DNA of 64,000 bases from Ferruginibacter yonginensis (lineage in GTDB: Bacteria; Bacteroidota; Bacteroidia; Chitinophagales; Chitinophagaceae): assembly GCF_042651465.1 (NCBI RefSeq), contig NZ_JBHSCZ010000001.1, positions 682,001-746,000 on the forward strand. The letters run 5' to 3'. Positions within the stretch are counted from its first letter, which is position 1; the number at the start of each line of letters is the position of its first letter. Below the pieces are notes generated by a model. That model had not been told where the DNA came from. It ran no database searches and saw nothing but the letters and a program-made list of their open reading frames with translations. Positions 26,734 to 35,822 of the stretch are shown piece after piece. Position numbers and translations under genes: made by a program.

Positions 26734-29700
26734 ATGAAATGTAAATTACTCTTGAGCTTGATTTTTTCATGCTGTATGTCTTTTGTTTTTGCACAAGAAA
26801 CTACATCAGAAATTCAAGGAACAGTGAAAAATGGAAACGTGGCCGTTGCAAGTGCCACAGTGCAGGCTACGCATCAGCCAACTGGTACTGTTTACACCGT
26901 AAACACCCGTAAAGATGGACGCTACAACTTATCAAACCTAAGGGTTGGCGGTCCATACATCATTAAAATAACCAATGTTGGTTATAAAGAACAAGTAAAA
27001 GAAAATGTTTTTCTTACTCTAGGGCAAGTGTACAATGCTGATTTTTCTTTAGCAATTGAATCTAAAGAGTTAGCAACAGTAGTGGTTAGCGGTAGTAGGC
27101 AAGATAAAGTGTTTAACAACAACCGTACTGGTAGTCAAGAAGTAGTTACCCGTTCTCAAATTGAGCGTTTACCAACTATTAGCAGAAGTTTACAAGATTT
27201 TACAAAACTATCACCGTCATCAAACGGGTTAAGTTTTGGTGGCGTAAGCTCATCTTACAACAATTTAACTGTTGATGGTGCTAACTTTAACAATGCCTTT
27301 GGGTTAAGTGGTACTTTAGGCGGACAAACCAATTCACAACCTATCAGCATTGATGCCATTGAACAAATTCAAGTGAATATTTCTCCGTACGACGTTCGTC
27401 AAGGTAGTTTTAGTGGCGCAGGAATTAATAGCGTTACAAGAAGCGGTACTAATAAATTTAAAGGCTCGGTTTACAACTTCTTCCGTTCAGAAAACTCACA
27501 AGGTTATAAGGTAAATACAGTTACTGCTGTAAAAACACCTATTGACTATAATCAATTTGGTGCTTCTATTGGTGGCCCCATTTTAAAAAATAAAGTATTC
27601 TTTTTTGGTAGCTATGAGCAAGAAAAAATTTCATTGCCTGGTTCACCAACTTGGAGAGCAGCAAAACCAGGTGAAACCTCAAACGGAACCAGTATTTCAC
27701 AAGCTACCACAACTGATTTAGATGCGTTAAAAGCATTTTTAATAAGCAAGTTTGGTTACGACCCAGGTACTTACGATAACTATAACTACCGTACTGAAAG
27801 TAAAAAAGCTACTGTTCGTTTAGATTGGAACATCAACAGCAAAAATACTTTCACCATCAAGTACAACTTCTTAGAATCATTAAGAGATTTACCAGCTAGT
27901 AACAGTGGTGCTCAGGGTAGTCGCCAACCAAGTGTAACAGGTATGCCATTTAGTGGTAACGGTTATACCATCAATAACAACTTTAATATTTTTATTGGTG
28001 AATTAAACACCCGTTTTAGTAACAAAGCCAACAATAAACTACAAATTGGATTTACAGCTTTGAGAGATTTTAGAGCGCCATTAGCAAAAGGTAAAGATTT
28101 TCCTTTAGTGGATATTTTAAACGGACAAGGGGCTACGTATACTTCTTTTGGTTACGAACCTTTTACGTATAACAACAAATTAAATTCAGATATTTTCCAA
28201 TTCTCTGATATTTATACTCGATATGAAGGTTCACACGAAATAACCGTTGGTACGCAAAACTACATCAAGAAATTTCAAAACGGATTTGCACCTAATTACC
28301 AAGGTTACTTTAGGTTTAATACGTTGGCCGATTTTTATGCTTCAGCAAATAACCCTTATATATCTGCATCGCAACCAGGTACCCAATTGGCTACTATTCA
28401 ACGATTATCATATGCATCAACAAAAGATGGTTCGTTCCCATTTGCTGAAATTGGCGCATTGGAGTTAGGCTTTTTTGCACAAGATAAGTGGAGAGTAAAA
28501 CCTAACCTTACAGTTACCTATGGTGTACGTGCTGATATTCCAACGTTTGATAACAAGTTTGCAACCAATGACAGTTTAAAAGCATTGAGCTTTCGTGATG
28601 GTTTAAAAGTTGATGTTGGTTTAAAACCGCCTACAAGAGCTTTAATAAGCCCAAGAGTTGGATTTAATTGGGATATTAACAACGACAAAAAAACACAAAT
28701 TAGAGGTGGTGTAGGTTTATTTGCTGGTCCTCCCCCATTTGTATGGATTAGTAACCAAGCAGGTAACAATGGCGTTCAATTTGGTTCATTTGCATTAGGT
28801 AATGGTTCCGCTGCAAATCTTCCATTTTCTCCTGACCCTAATGCGTTTAGACCAGGCCCAGGGTTGCTTTCAACAAGTTACAACATTGCAGTAACCGATA
28901 AAGATTTTAGATACCCACAAAACTTAAAAGCTAGTATTGGTATTGATCAAAAATTACCAAATAACTGGACGGTTACTGTAGAAGGTACTTATAATAAAGA
29001 TGTAAATGCGGTGTACTTCCAAAACATCAACTTACCATACAATGGTATTCGATTTGCAGGTGCTGACCCACGTGTTAGATACAACAGCCCTCAAATTTAT
29101 GCTGGTACAGGTGGTGCAACATTAAGTAACCCAAATATTAGTGATGCTATTTTAATGAAAAATAGTAACAAAGGTTATGGTTATTTCGCCACGTTACAAG
29201 TTCAAAAAACAGCAAAGAATTTTACTGGTAGTATTGCATATACCTACAGCCAAGCAAAAACAATTAATGATGGTGGCTCTATTGCACAAAGTAACTGGAG
29301 AGACAGACCTGTAAAAGGCGACCCAAATACGGATGAATTAGGTTATGCCAACTTTTACCAACCTCATAGAGTAATTGCATACGCTACCTACAGAAAAGAA
29401 TATGCAAAATACTTTGCAACATCTATCGGCTTTACATTTGAAGCAGCTGCAAATGGTACTGCATCGTATGTATACAATGGCGATATTAATGGAGACGGAC
29501 AAACAAGTAACGATTTAATGTATGTACCAAAAGATCAATCTGAAATAGTATTGGTAAAAGCAAGTACAGCTGACCCACGTTCAATTGCACAAATTTGGGC
29601 TCAATTAAATAATTACATCAGCCAAGATCCTTATTTAAGCAAACGTCGTGGCCAAGTAGTTGAAAGAAACGGTGCATTAGCGCCTTATTTCAAAAAATTG

Positions 29701-30003
29701 AATATGAATTTCACACAAGATTTTTATTACGACTCTAAAGATAAAAATCGCCATACCATTCGTGTAACGGTTGATATATTTAACGTGGGTAATTTAATCA
29801 ATAAGCAATGGGGCGTAACCAAATCATTCAACAGAACTTCTCCATTAAACTATGTTGGTGTTAATACAGATGGTAAGCCGGTGTTTTCATTCCCTTACTT
29901 AGATAATACCAACCAAGTGCCATTAACTAGTACTTATAGAGATAATACTGGTATTGACTCTCGTTGGCAAATGCAAATTGGTGTTCGTTATTTATTCAAC
30001 TAA
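26734..30003 (+). CDS. Oar-like TonB-dependent outer-membrane receptor (paralogue)
   Basis: The 1089-residue protein has a signal peptide ending FVFAQ and the same domain order as the receptor upstream. It has an N-terminal beta-sandwich (SEIQGTVKNGNVAVASA), a plug (RSLQDFTKLSPSSNG, IEQIQVNISPYDVRQGSFSG) and a barrel ending in MQIGVRYLFN. The pairs PTGTVYT and FLTLGQ show close kinship with the first receptor. A lipoprotein gene starts 19 bases after its stop and is probably its surface partner. The substrate is unknown. Confidence 0.9.
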   Translation: MKCKLLLSLIFSCCMSFVFAQETTSEIQGTVKNGNVAVASATVQATHQPTGTVYTVNTRKDGRYNLSNLRVGGPYIIKITNVGYKEQVKENVFLTLGQVYNADFSLAIESKELATVVVSGSRQDKVFNNNRTGSQEVVTRSQIERLPTISRSLQDFTKLSPSSNGLSFGGVSSSYNNLTVDGANFNNAFGLSGTLGGQTNSQPISIDAIEQIQVNISPYDVRQGSFSGAGINSVTRSGTNKFKGSVYNFFRSENSQGYKVNTVTAVKTPIDYNQFGASIGGPILKNKVFFFGSYEQEKISLPGSPTWRAAKPGETSNGTSISQATTTDLDALKAFLISKFGYDPGTYDNYNYRTESKKATVRLDWNINSKNTFTIKYNFLESLRDLPASNSGAQGSRQPSVTGMPFSGNGYTINNNFNIFIGELNTRFSNKANNKLQIGFTALRDFRAPLAKGKDFPLVDILNGQGATYTSFGYEPFTYNNKLNSDIFQFSDIYTRYEGSHEITVGTQNYIKKFQNGFAPNYQGYFRFNTLADFYASANNPYISASQPGTQLATIQRLSYASTKDGSFPFAEIGALELGFFAQDKWRVKPNLTVTYGVRADIPTFDNKFATNDSLKALSFRDGLKVDVGLKPPTRALISPRVGFNWDINNDKKTQIRGGVGLFAGPPPFVWISNQAGNNGVQFGSFALGNGSAANLPFSPDPNAFRPGPGLLSTSYNIAVTDKDFRYPQNLKASIGIDQKLPNNWTVTVEGTYNKDVNAVYFQNINLPYNGIRFAGADPRVRYNSPQIYAGTGGATLSNPNISDAILMKNSNKGYGYFATLQVQKTAKNFTGSIAYTYSQAKTINDGGSIAQSNWRDRPVKGDPNTDELGYANFYQPHRVIAYATYRKEYAKYFATSIGFTFEAAANGTASYVYNGDINGDGQTSNDLMYVPKDQSEIVLVKASTADPRSIAQIWAQLNNYISQDPYLSKRRGQVVERNGALAPYFKKLNMNFTQDFYYDSKDKNRHTIRVTVDIFNVGNLINKQWGVTKSFNRTSPLNYVGVNTDGKPVFSFPYLDNTNQVPLTSTYRDNTGIDSRWQMQIGVRYLFN

Positions 30004-30022
30004 AATTTAAACTAAAAAGTAC

Positions 30023-30721
30023 ATGAAAAATATTTTAAAATATGCATTTGTTGTAGCCGCTGTAGCAGCGGTTACAACAAGCTGTAAAAAATTTGATACT
30101 AATATTAATGGTGCTGCAAATACTACCACATCAGCTGCTTCATACTTAACATTAAATAACAGGGTACAAGCTGCATTTGTGATTGATTCATCAACATTAC
30201 CATATTTACCTGCTGGGCTATTACCATCGTCTTATAATAAATTTAGAAAACTACTAACCTATGATACTGTGGCCACTGTAAATAAACCAACTATTTATAA
30301 TGTTGGCGATGTTATCAATATTGTAGGTTATTTAAAAGGTGATGATAGTGCTATTGCAAAAAGAAGAATCAATTTCAGATTTTTTCAACCACCGTCATCA
30401 TTTATAACACCTACTGCATTGTTCCCTATGCAAAGAGCAGAAGAATCATACAGAGGTTTTGCACCAGCAACTGCTGATATACTTAATACTGTAAGTACCA
30501 CAAATATTGCCCCAACAAATGTGGCGCCTTTTAATGTGAGTATTGTTAATAATGAAAGTATTGCTGGTATAAATTATAATACTTATTTGGTACGCTTAAC
30601 TTATACAATTCCTGCATCGTTAAGTGGTAAACTCATTTCAATAAACTTAACTGCAAACACCGCTGGTGCTGCAGCAGATATTGGAAATGTAAACTGGATA
30701 TATGCCTTTAGGGTTCGCTAA
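30023..30721 (+). CDS. Predicted lipoprotein, partner of the Oar-like receptor
   Basis: The 232-residue protein has a lipoprotein signal peptide with lipobox VTTSC at residues 17-21. The mature part is Asn-, Thr- and Ser-rich and beta-predicted, with RRINFRFFQPP and a C-terminal IGNVNWIYAFRV. I do not recognise a defined family. Its position 19 bases after the receptor suggests a receptor-associated lipoprotein, analogous in context to SusD-type partners. There is no sequence evidence that it belongs to SusD. Confidence 0.6.
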   Translation: MKNILKYAFVVAAVAAVTTSCKKFDTNINGAANTTTSAASYLTLNNRVQAAFVIDSSTLPYLPAGLLPSSYNKFRKLLTYDTVATVNKPTIYNVGDVINIVGYLKGDDSAIAKRRINFRFFQPPSSFITPTALFPMQRAEESYRGFAPATADILNTVSTTNIAPTNVAPFNVSIVNNESIAGINYNTYLVRLTYTIPASLSGKLISINLTANTAGAAADIGNVNWIYAFRVR

Positions 30722-30736
30722 CAAAAGCACATTTTA

Positions 30737-30769
30737 TAAAAAATGCCATCGTTAACGATGGCATTTTTT
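30737..30769. terminator. Bidirectional intrinsic terminator
   Basis: ATGCCATCG and CGATGGCAT pair around TTAA and are flanked by A and T tracts. It ends both the receptor-lipoprotein transcript and the convergent esterase gene. Confidence 0.93.
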
Positions 30770-30772
30770 ATA

Positions 30773-31648
30773 CTAACTTTTTGCTGATATGCCCCAACCC
30801 CATTGTAAAAATGTTGGAAAAGCTTTCGCCCAAGTAGGTACATCATGCTTACCATCTTGTAACTCATAATACATAATATCGTTTTCAGTATAGCCTTTTT
30901 GTTGTAGCGTTTCAATCAAGCTCAAAGCATCGTCAATACTATCAATAACGCCATTGTTATTTCTATCAGCAGTTTCATCTTGTGTACCAACTTCAAAAAA
31001 GAATTTTAACCATGGATAATAATTTCCTTCCCTTACTTGTCGTTGCATAATACGATGCTCATCTTCATTAAAATCAGGATCTTCTTGGTCTTTATCTCTC
31101 CACCACAATGAGCCGCTAAATACGCCAACTTTAAAAAATTCATCGGGGTGGTTCCAAACAATATCTAAAGCACATAAACCTCCTAATGAAAAACCAGCAA
31201 ATGATTTTTCTTTAAAAGATATAATTGCATATTGTTTTCTAATAAAAGGTATCAACTCTTGCATTACAAATTGCGTAAATAATGCAGCTTTTGCTCCCCT
31301 CCCTTTGTAATCTAATATATTGGCAGTGCCATATTCATTTTTTCTATCAGGTGCACAGTGTATACCCACACAAAAAACGGGTTCAATCTTTTGCTGCACA
31401 TATAAATCATTTAAAATATGCTGAAACTGCATGGTACGTAAATCTTGACCATCATTAACCAACAACAAACTGATAACCTCTTTATTAAAATAATCGGGTG
31501 AATAATAGCAATCAACCAATACATCTCTTTCTAAAAAAATAGAATGTAGCGTAAAATTATCTGTATTAATATCCAACGTAGCTTTAGTAACCATGAGTGT
31601 CAAAAGTAAGAAAAGGCTTTTAAAAAGTTTCAAATTGCTACTAAACAT
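30773..31648 (-). CDS. Alpha/beta-hydrolase esterase (esterase D-like)
   Basis: The 291-residue protein has the esterase nucleophile motif GFSLGG, an acidic region (DETADRNNNGVID) that could carry the catalytic Asp, and a late His in GKHDVPTW. The fold and ACDRK-type spacing resemble the putative esterases of COG2382/COG2819. The N-terminal 18 residues are hydrophobic and may be a leader; the alternative start at MVTKATLD (31594) would give a cytoplasmic protein. It is divergent from the ATP-grasp and carboxylate-amine ligase operon, with which it may share a pathway as a hydrolase of the product. Confidence 0.75.
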   Translation of the reverse strand: MFSSNLKLFKSLFLLLTLMVTKATLDINTDNFTLHSIFLERDVLVDCYYSPDYFNKEVISLLLVNDGQDLRTMQFQHILNDLYVQQKIEPVFCVGIHCAPDRKNEYGTANILDYKGRGAKAALFTQFVMQELIPFIRKQYAIISFKEKSFAGFSLGGLCALDIVWNHPDEFFKVGVFSGSLWWRDKDQEDPDFNEDEHRIMQRQVREGNYYPWLKFFFEVGTQDETADRNNNGVIDSIDDALSLIETLQQKGYTENDIMYYELQDGKHDVPTWAKAFPTFLQWGWGISAKS

Positions 31649-31650
31649 AA

Positions 31651-31682
31651 TTTGTTTTATTGCTGCTTAAAAAATATATTTG
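31651..31682 (+). promoter_or_regulatory. Bacteroidota promoter for the ATP-grasp / GCS2 operon
   Basis: TTTG at 31651-31654 is followed after 20 bases by TATATTTG at 31675-31682. This matches the -33 and -7 elements of Bacteroidota promoters with the usual spacing. The start codon lies 47 bases downstream. Confidence 0.7.
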
Positions 31683-31729
31683 GTAAGTATTAATTATTGG
31701 CAGTCCCTTAAACTTTTAAAAAAATTATT

Positions 31730-32686
31730 ATGAAAAAAATCGGAATTCTACATGGTAAAGAAAGAAGTTTTCCTGAAGCATTTGTAGAACGTGTAAACAG
31801 TAAAAAAATTGATGGTATTATTGCTGAACCCGTTCGTATTGATAAAGTAATGCAAGGTGAAAGTAGTGGGTACGCTGTAATAATTGATAGAATATCACAA
31901 GATGTTCCTTTTTATCGTGCCTTTTTAAAAAATGCTGCTTTGTGTGGCACTGCCGTTATCAACAACCCATTTTGGTGGAGTGCGGATGAGAAGTTTTTTA
32001 ATAACTGTTTATCAACCAAAATTGATGTACCTGTACCTAAAACGGTAATATTACCATCGAGAGAATTACCTACAGATACTTCAGAAGAATCGTTTAAAAA
32101 CTTAGCTTATCCGTTAGATTGGGATGGCATTTTTAAATACATAGGCTTCCCTGCATACATGAAACCCTTTGCTGGTGGTGGTTGGAAGAGTGTTTACAAA
32201 TTAACCGATGTAGATGATTTTTTTGAAAAACATGCAGAAACAGAGCAATTGGTAATGATGTTACAAGAAGAAATTATTTTTGAAGAATATTATCGTTGTT
32301 ATTGTATTGGTGGCAAGTATGTAAAAATTATGCCGTACGAACCTCGAAATCCTCACCATTTAAGGTATGTAGCTGATTTTAGTCCATCGCCTGAACGTTA
32401 CAAACAAATGGAAGATATTGTTTTACGAATCAATAAATTTTTAGGATACGATTTTAATACTGTTGAGTTAGCGGTACGCAATGGTGTTCCATACGCTATT
32501 GATTTTTGTAACCCTGCACCTGATGCAGATATTGCAAGTGTAGGACAAGAAAACTTTGATTGGGTGGTGGAAGCAGCAGCAACTTTTGCAATTGAAAAAG
32601 CACAAGCACAAGTGGAAGGTGCTGATAACCTTACTTGGGGCGAATACATTAAACGCAGTGCTAATAAAGAAACACTGTATAAATAA
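31730..32686 (+). CDS. ATP-grasp domain ligase (RimK-like)
   Basis: The 318-residue cytoplasmic protein has an N-terminal pre-ATP-grasp part (KKIGILHGKERSFPEAFV) and an ATP-grasp core. YMKPFAGGGW (about residue 143) is the phosphate-binding loop with its Lys, EEIIFEEYYRCYCIGGKYV contains the acidic clamp, and YAIDFCNPAPDADI holds the Mg-binding Asp and Asn. These enzymes join a carboxylate to an amine with ATP. The next gene, 36 bases on, is a GCS2-type ligase, so the two probably build an amide-linked compound in sequence. The substrate is not known. Confidence 0.8.
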   Translation: MKKIGILHGKERSFPEAFVERVNSKKIDGIIAEPVRIDKVMQGESSGYAVIIDRISQDVPFYRAFLKNAALCGTAVINNPFWWSADEKFFNNCLSTKIDVPVPKTVILPSRELPTDTSEESFKNLAYPLDWDGIFKYIGFPAYMKPFAGGGWKSVYKLTDVDDFFEKHAETEQLVMMLQEEIIFEEYYRCYCIGGKYVKIMPYEPRNPHHLRYVADFSPSPERYKQMEDIVLRINKFLGYDFNTVELAVRNGVPYAIDFCNPAPDADIASVGQENFDWVVEAAATFAIEKAQAQVEGADNLTWGEYIKRSANKETLYK

Positions 32687-32722
32687 TCATCATCATTCAA
32701 TCATCAAATCCTACAAAAGCGT

Positions 32723-33835
32723 ATGGCAAATATTTCATACAAGCAATTTACATTAGGGGTAGAAGAAGAGTACATGGTAATTGACCCTATTACACATGAA
32801 CTAAAAAGTCATGAACAAAAAATAGTACATGAAGGGCAAAAAATTATCATGGATAAAGTTAAGGCCGAAATGCACCAAGCAGTGGTAGAAGTAGGTACTG
32901 ATATTTGTGCTGATGTTGATGAAGCCTTAATGGATGTTGGTACGCTACGTAAAACAATTAGCGGCATTGCTGATAGTTTAGGATTATGGATTGGCGCAAG
33001 CGGCACCCACCCTTTTAGCCATTGGGAAAGCCAATTAATTACTGAACATGCCCGGTATAGTGAAATTGTAAATGAGCTACAAGAAGCTGCAAGAAGTAAC
33101 TTAGTTTTTGGTTTACATGTGCACGTAGGTATGGAAACCAGAGAAATGGCCATACATATTGCAAATAGTGCTCGTTATTTTTTACCCCACATTTTTGCAT
33201 TAAGTACCAACTCTCCTTTTTGGGAAGGTCGTAAAACTGGTTATAAAAGTTTTAGAACCAAAGTATTCGAAAAGTTCCCACGAACAGGTATACCAGATCA
33301 TTTTGAGAGTATTGAAGAATATGATAACTACATTAAGCTATTGGTTAAAACCAACTGTATTGATAATGCCAAAAAAATATGGTGGGATTTAAGAGTACAT
33401 CCATTTTTTAATACAGTAGAGTTTAGAATTTGCGATATACCACTTACCGCTCAAGAAACCATTGCTATTGCAGGTTTGTTTCAAGCTATTTGTGCAAAGT
33501 TGTACAAGTTGCGAACACAAAATCTCAACTTTATGATGTATAATAGGCGACTCATCACCGAAAATAAATGGAGAGCCAGTCGTTATGGTATTGATGGTAG
33601 TATGATTGATTTTGGAAAAGAATCAGAAGTAAATACTAGAGTGTTAATTTATGAGTTGTTAGATTTTGTAGACGATGTAGTTCCGCATTTAGGTAGCCGT
33701 AATGCCATCAGTTACGTTCATAAAATGCTTGAAATGGGTACAGGTGCCGATAGACAATTAAAAGTTTATGAAGAAACCGGTAGCCTCATTAATGTAGTTG
33801 ACTATATTCATGACAGTTTTTTATTCGGACTTTAA
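32723..33835 (+). CDS. Carboxylate-amine ligase, YbdK / glutamate-cysteine ligase 2 family
   Basis: The 370-residue protein shows the GCS2 signatures: FTLGVEEEYMVID at the N terminus (catalytic acidic cluster), ASGTHPFSHW near residue 93, VFGLHVHVGM near 130 and VEFRICDIPLTAQE near 233. E. coli YbdK has weak gamma-glutamylcysteine activity, and many relatives act on other amino acids. Its partner gene is an ATP-grasp ligase, not a glutathione synthetase, and this organism makes bacillithiol. A substrate other than the glutathione precursor is therefore likely. Confidence 0.88.
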   Translation: MANISYKQFTLGVEEEYMVIDPITHELKSHEQKIVHEGQKIIMDKVKAEMHQAVVEVGTDICADVDEALMDVGTLRKTISGIADSLGLWIGASGTHPFSHWESQLITEHARYSEIVNELQEAARSNLVFGLHVHVGMETREMAIHIANSARYFLPHIFALSTNSPFWEGRKTGYKSFRTKVFEKFPRTGIPDHFESIEEYDNYIKLLVKTNCIDNAKKIWWDLRVHPFFNTVEFRICDIPLTAQETIAIAGLFQAICAKLYKLRTQNLNFMMYNRRLITENKWRASRYGIDGSMIDFGKESEVNTRVLIYELLDFVDDVVPHLGSRNAISYVHKMLEMGTGADRQLKVYEETGSLINVVDYIHDSFLFGL

Positions 33836-33863
33836 AACTTTATTTTAAAATACCAACAATATC

Positions 33864-33924
33864 AAACGCCTACTCATATCATAATTGTACAATACAATTG
33901 ATTATTAAATGAGCAGGCGTTTTT
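33864..33924 (+). terminator. Extended terminator hairpin after the carboxylate-amine ligase
   Basis: The outer arms AAACGCCTACTCAT (33864-33877) and ATGAGCAGGCGTTT (33909-33922) pair with one wobble, and an inner stem AATTGTA/TACAATT (33883-33899) sits within. Five T residues follow. The right arm begins with an ATG that is in frame with the next gene. Confidence 0.75.
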
Positions 33925-33974
33925 ATATTACTATTGCAACCTATTTACGCTCATTATTAAACAAAATAACATTG

Positions 33975-34637
33975 ATGTTACGTTCATTATTTATAAAAAT
34001 TGGCATTATATGTAGCCTTTGTATGCCCTTTCATTTAAAGGCACAAACCAGCATTAACGGTACAATTACGCATGCCCCAAATGCAAACGCTGTTGGCCTT
34101 ATTGATGCAGGCAGTAAAGCATACGCCATTAAATACCAAGGTGATGCCGTTGCACTTTACGAAGCAATGGAAAATTTTTTATTAGCAAAAAAATACCGCA
34201 AAATAAATTCAAATATTGGTAGAATTATTACTATTTACAATGATTCTGCAAAAGTAGTAAAAGGGAAAAAACAATATGAAGCAACCTATACAAGGTTACA
34301 AAATACCATAACACAAATAAATGTTGAAACGAATGAACGCAACGCTAAACTTCAAAGTTTACAAGCAGAAACTAATGCAAAATTTGAAGTTTTTGATCAA
34401 CAAACAGCAAAAGCTTTATCGCAATTAAAATTAAAAGCAGGCGATAACAGAGCCATAGCTGATGCAACAGGCAATTTTACTTTAAAGGTTACGCCAGATA
34501 AATATATTGTTTTACTTATTTCAAATAATAAAAATGGATTAACTACTACTGAAGTTTCTGGAAAAGTTTTTGTGCAACTTGTAGAAGTAAAAGAAGGCGA
34601 AACCATTACAATTAATCATAAGTTTTTTAATGATTAA
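33975..34637 (+). CDS. Secreted coiled-coil protein of unknown function
   Basis: The start at MLRSLFIKIG is chosen because it begins a signal peptide ending HLKAQ, and the earlier in-frame ATG at 33909 lies within a terminator arm. The mature protein has a helical, partly coiled-coil middle (YEATYTRLQNTITQINVETNERNAKLQ). The C-terminal beta part (ATGNFTLKVTPDKYIVLLIS) resembles carboxypeptidase-regulatory or FN3-like sandwiches. I do not recognise a family. It is followed by the tRNA-Arg gene about 60 bases downstream. Confidence 0.6.
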   Translation: MLRSLFIKIGIICSLCMPFHLKAQTSINGTITHAPNANAVGLIDAGSKAYAIKYQGDAVALYEAMENFLLAKKYRKINSNIGRIITIYNDSAKVVKGKKQYEATYTRLQNTITQINVETNERNAKLQSLQAETNAKFEVFDQQTAKALSQLKLKAGDNRAIADATGNFTLKVTPDKYIVLLISNNKNGLTTTEVSGKVFVQLVEVKEGETITINHKFFND

Positions 34638-34657
34638 AAAAAATATTGATAATAGTG

Positions 34658-34685
34658 TTGCAAACAAAAAGTTTCCTTATATTTG
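34658..34685 (+). promoter_or_regulatory. Bacteroidota promoter for tRNA-Arg
   Basis: TTG at 34658-34660 and TATATTTG at 34678-34685 are 17 bases apart and match the -33 and -7 elements. The tRNA begins 15 bases downstream of the box. Confidence 0.7.
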
Positions 34686-34699
34686 CAATCCATAAAAAA

Positions 34700-34773
34700 G
34701 GCTGCGTAGCTCAACTGAATAGAGCATCTGACTACGGATCAGAAGGTTTTAGGTTTGAATCCTAACGCGGTCA
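34700..34773 (+). tRNA. tRNA-Arg(ACG)
   Basis: A full cloverleaf can be drawn. The acceptor arm is GGCTGCG with CGCGGTC (two G-U pairs). The anticodon stem TCTGA/TCAGA encloses the loop CTACGGA, giving anticodon ACG. The T arm contains GGTTTGAATCC. The CCA end is not encoded. The ACG anticodon is expected to be deaminated to ICG by TadA and read CGN codons. Confidence 0.93.
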
Positions 34774-34780
34774 CTAAAAG

Positions 34781-34814
34781 TAAAAAGCCATGAATATTTT
34801 TCATGGCTTTTTTA
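34781..34814. terminator. Intrinsic terminator after tRNA-Arg
   Basis: AGCCATGAA and TTCATGGCT pair around a five-base loop, with A residues before and six T residues after. It also serves the convergent barrel gene. Confidence 0.92.
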
Positions 34815-34842
34815 TTAAAACATGCTGAACAATGCCAATCGT

Positions 34843-35715
34843 TTATAAGTTCAAAATCAAGGCACCATAACCACCTTCTATACCTTTACTTAATCCACTT
34901 ATGTATTTATTATAACCAGCGGCAACACCTACTTTTTTTATAATTGGTACATAAATATTAGCACCAATTCTACTGTAGTTAATATTACTTAATTGAAAAG
35001 TTGATTCATTTAAAGCACTTGCACCTGCTTCACTTTTGTTAGATGATTGTCTGGCTGCAAATACATCAAAATATACCCTATTACCTGCATAACCAATTTT
35101 AAATTCTGTAATGGCCGCATCTGGCACATGATTACCTTTTATGCTATAACCAGCAGTACCAATTGCAAATAGCCCAAAATGCCATTTATAATTAACTACA
35201 AAAAGATTGTTTAACTGTATGCTCCTACTACCAATACTTACAGCCGATTCATATTGATCATTTAATTTATAGTTACCCAATGGAAATGATAAACCCGATG
35301 CACCAAGTAGTTGTAAAGTTGATTTTTTAAACGAAAATTTCTTAAGATTGTATTTAAAGAAAAAAGAAAAATCTTGAATGCCTTTTGCTTCATTTGTATA
35401 TCCAAGATTATCAGCAATTTCTTTGGTAACTACTCCTTTAGCCTTTACATAAGGTAGGTTAAGCTGTAAATCTACATGATCACTTAAACCAATAGTTGAA
35501 AAAAAAGATATACTTGTTGTAGTAACATTTGAAAACGTTTTCATGTTAGCATTTTTCTCTAAAAAAAAACGATTATAACTATCGCCATAATAAGAAACCA
35601 CAAATGATTTTTTATTTTTTCCTTGCAAAAAAGGACTGATGGGCGACTGAGCAAATAACGCACTAACTGAAAATATAATGAACGAATTTGTGAGCGTAAT
35701 AAACAATTTAAACAT
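34843..35715 (-). CDS. Predicted outer-membrane beta-barrel protein, paralogue 1
   Basis: The 290-residue protein has a signal peptide ending ALFAQ and then alternating strand-like segments, including NVTTTSISFFSTIGL and YTNEAKGIQDFSFFFKYN. It ends in GGYGALILNL. It is clearly homologous to the protein encoded at 36817-37698 over its whole length, sharing SP-F-QGK, VSY-SY, VDLQL-PY-K and GYTNE-KG-QD. The family looks like transporter-type barrels, but the ligand is unknown. The first gene of the fasciclin set lies upstream on the same strand. Confidence 0.65.
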   Translation of the reverse strand: MFKLFITLTNSFIIFSVSALFAQSPISPFLQGKNKKSFVVSYYGDSYNRFFLEKNANMKTFSNVTTTSISFFSTIGLSDHVDLQLNLPYVKAKGVVTKEIADNLGYTNEAKGIQDFSFFFKYNLKKFSFKKSTLQLLGASGLSFPLGNYKLNDQYESAVSIGSRSIQLNNLFVVNYKWHFGLFAIGTAGYSIKGNHVPDAAITEFKIGYAGNRVYFDVFAARQSSNKSEAGASALNESTFQLSNINYSRIGANIYVPIIKKVGVAAGYNKYISGLSKGIEGGYGALILNL

Positions 35716-35771
35716 GTACTTTTTATTTTTAGTACGTTCATTAATCCCAAAAACTTACAAAGTATTGCGAT

Positions 35772-35803
35772 AAAAAAAGCCTAGCAAAATACTAGGCTTT
35801 TTT
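35772..35803 (-). terminator. Intrinsic terminator after the fasciclin gene
   Basis: AAAAAAGCCTAG and CTAGGCTTTTTT pair around a seven-base loop, so a T tract follows on either strand. On the minus strand it lies just after the fasciclin gene stop and separates it from the next barrel gene. Confidence 0.9.
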
Positions 35804-35822
35804 ATAAAAAGTGCGTTTATAA

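Noticed and set aside
32723..33835. Glutathione synthesis gene gshA
   Set aside because: It belongs to the YbdK/GCS2 group with an ATP-grasp neighbour that is not a glutathione synthetase, and bacillithiol synthesis is present.
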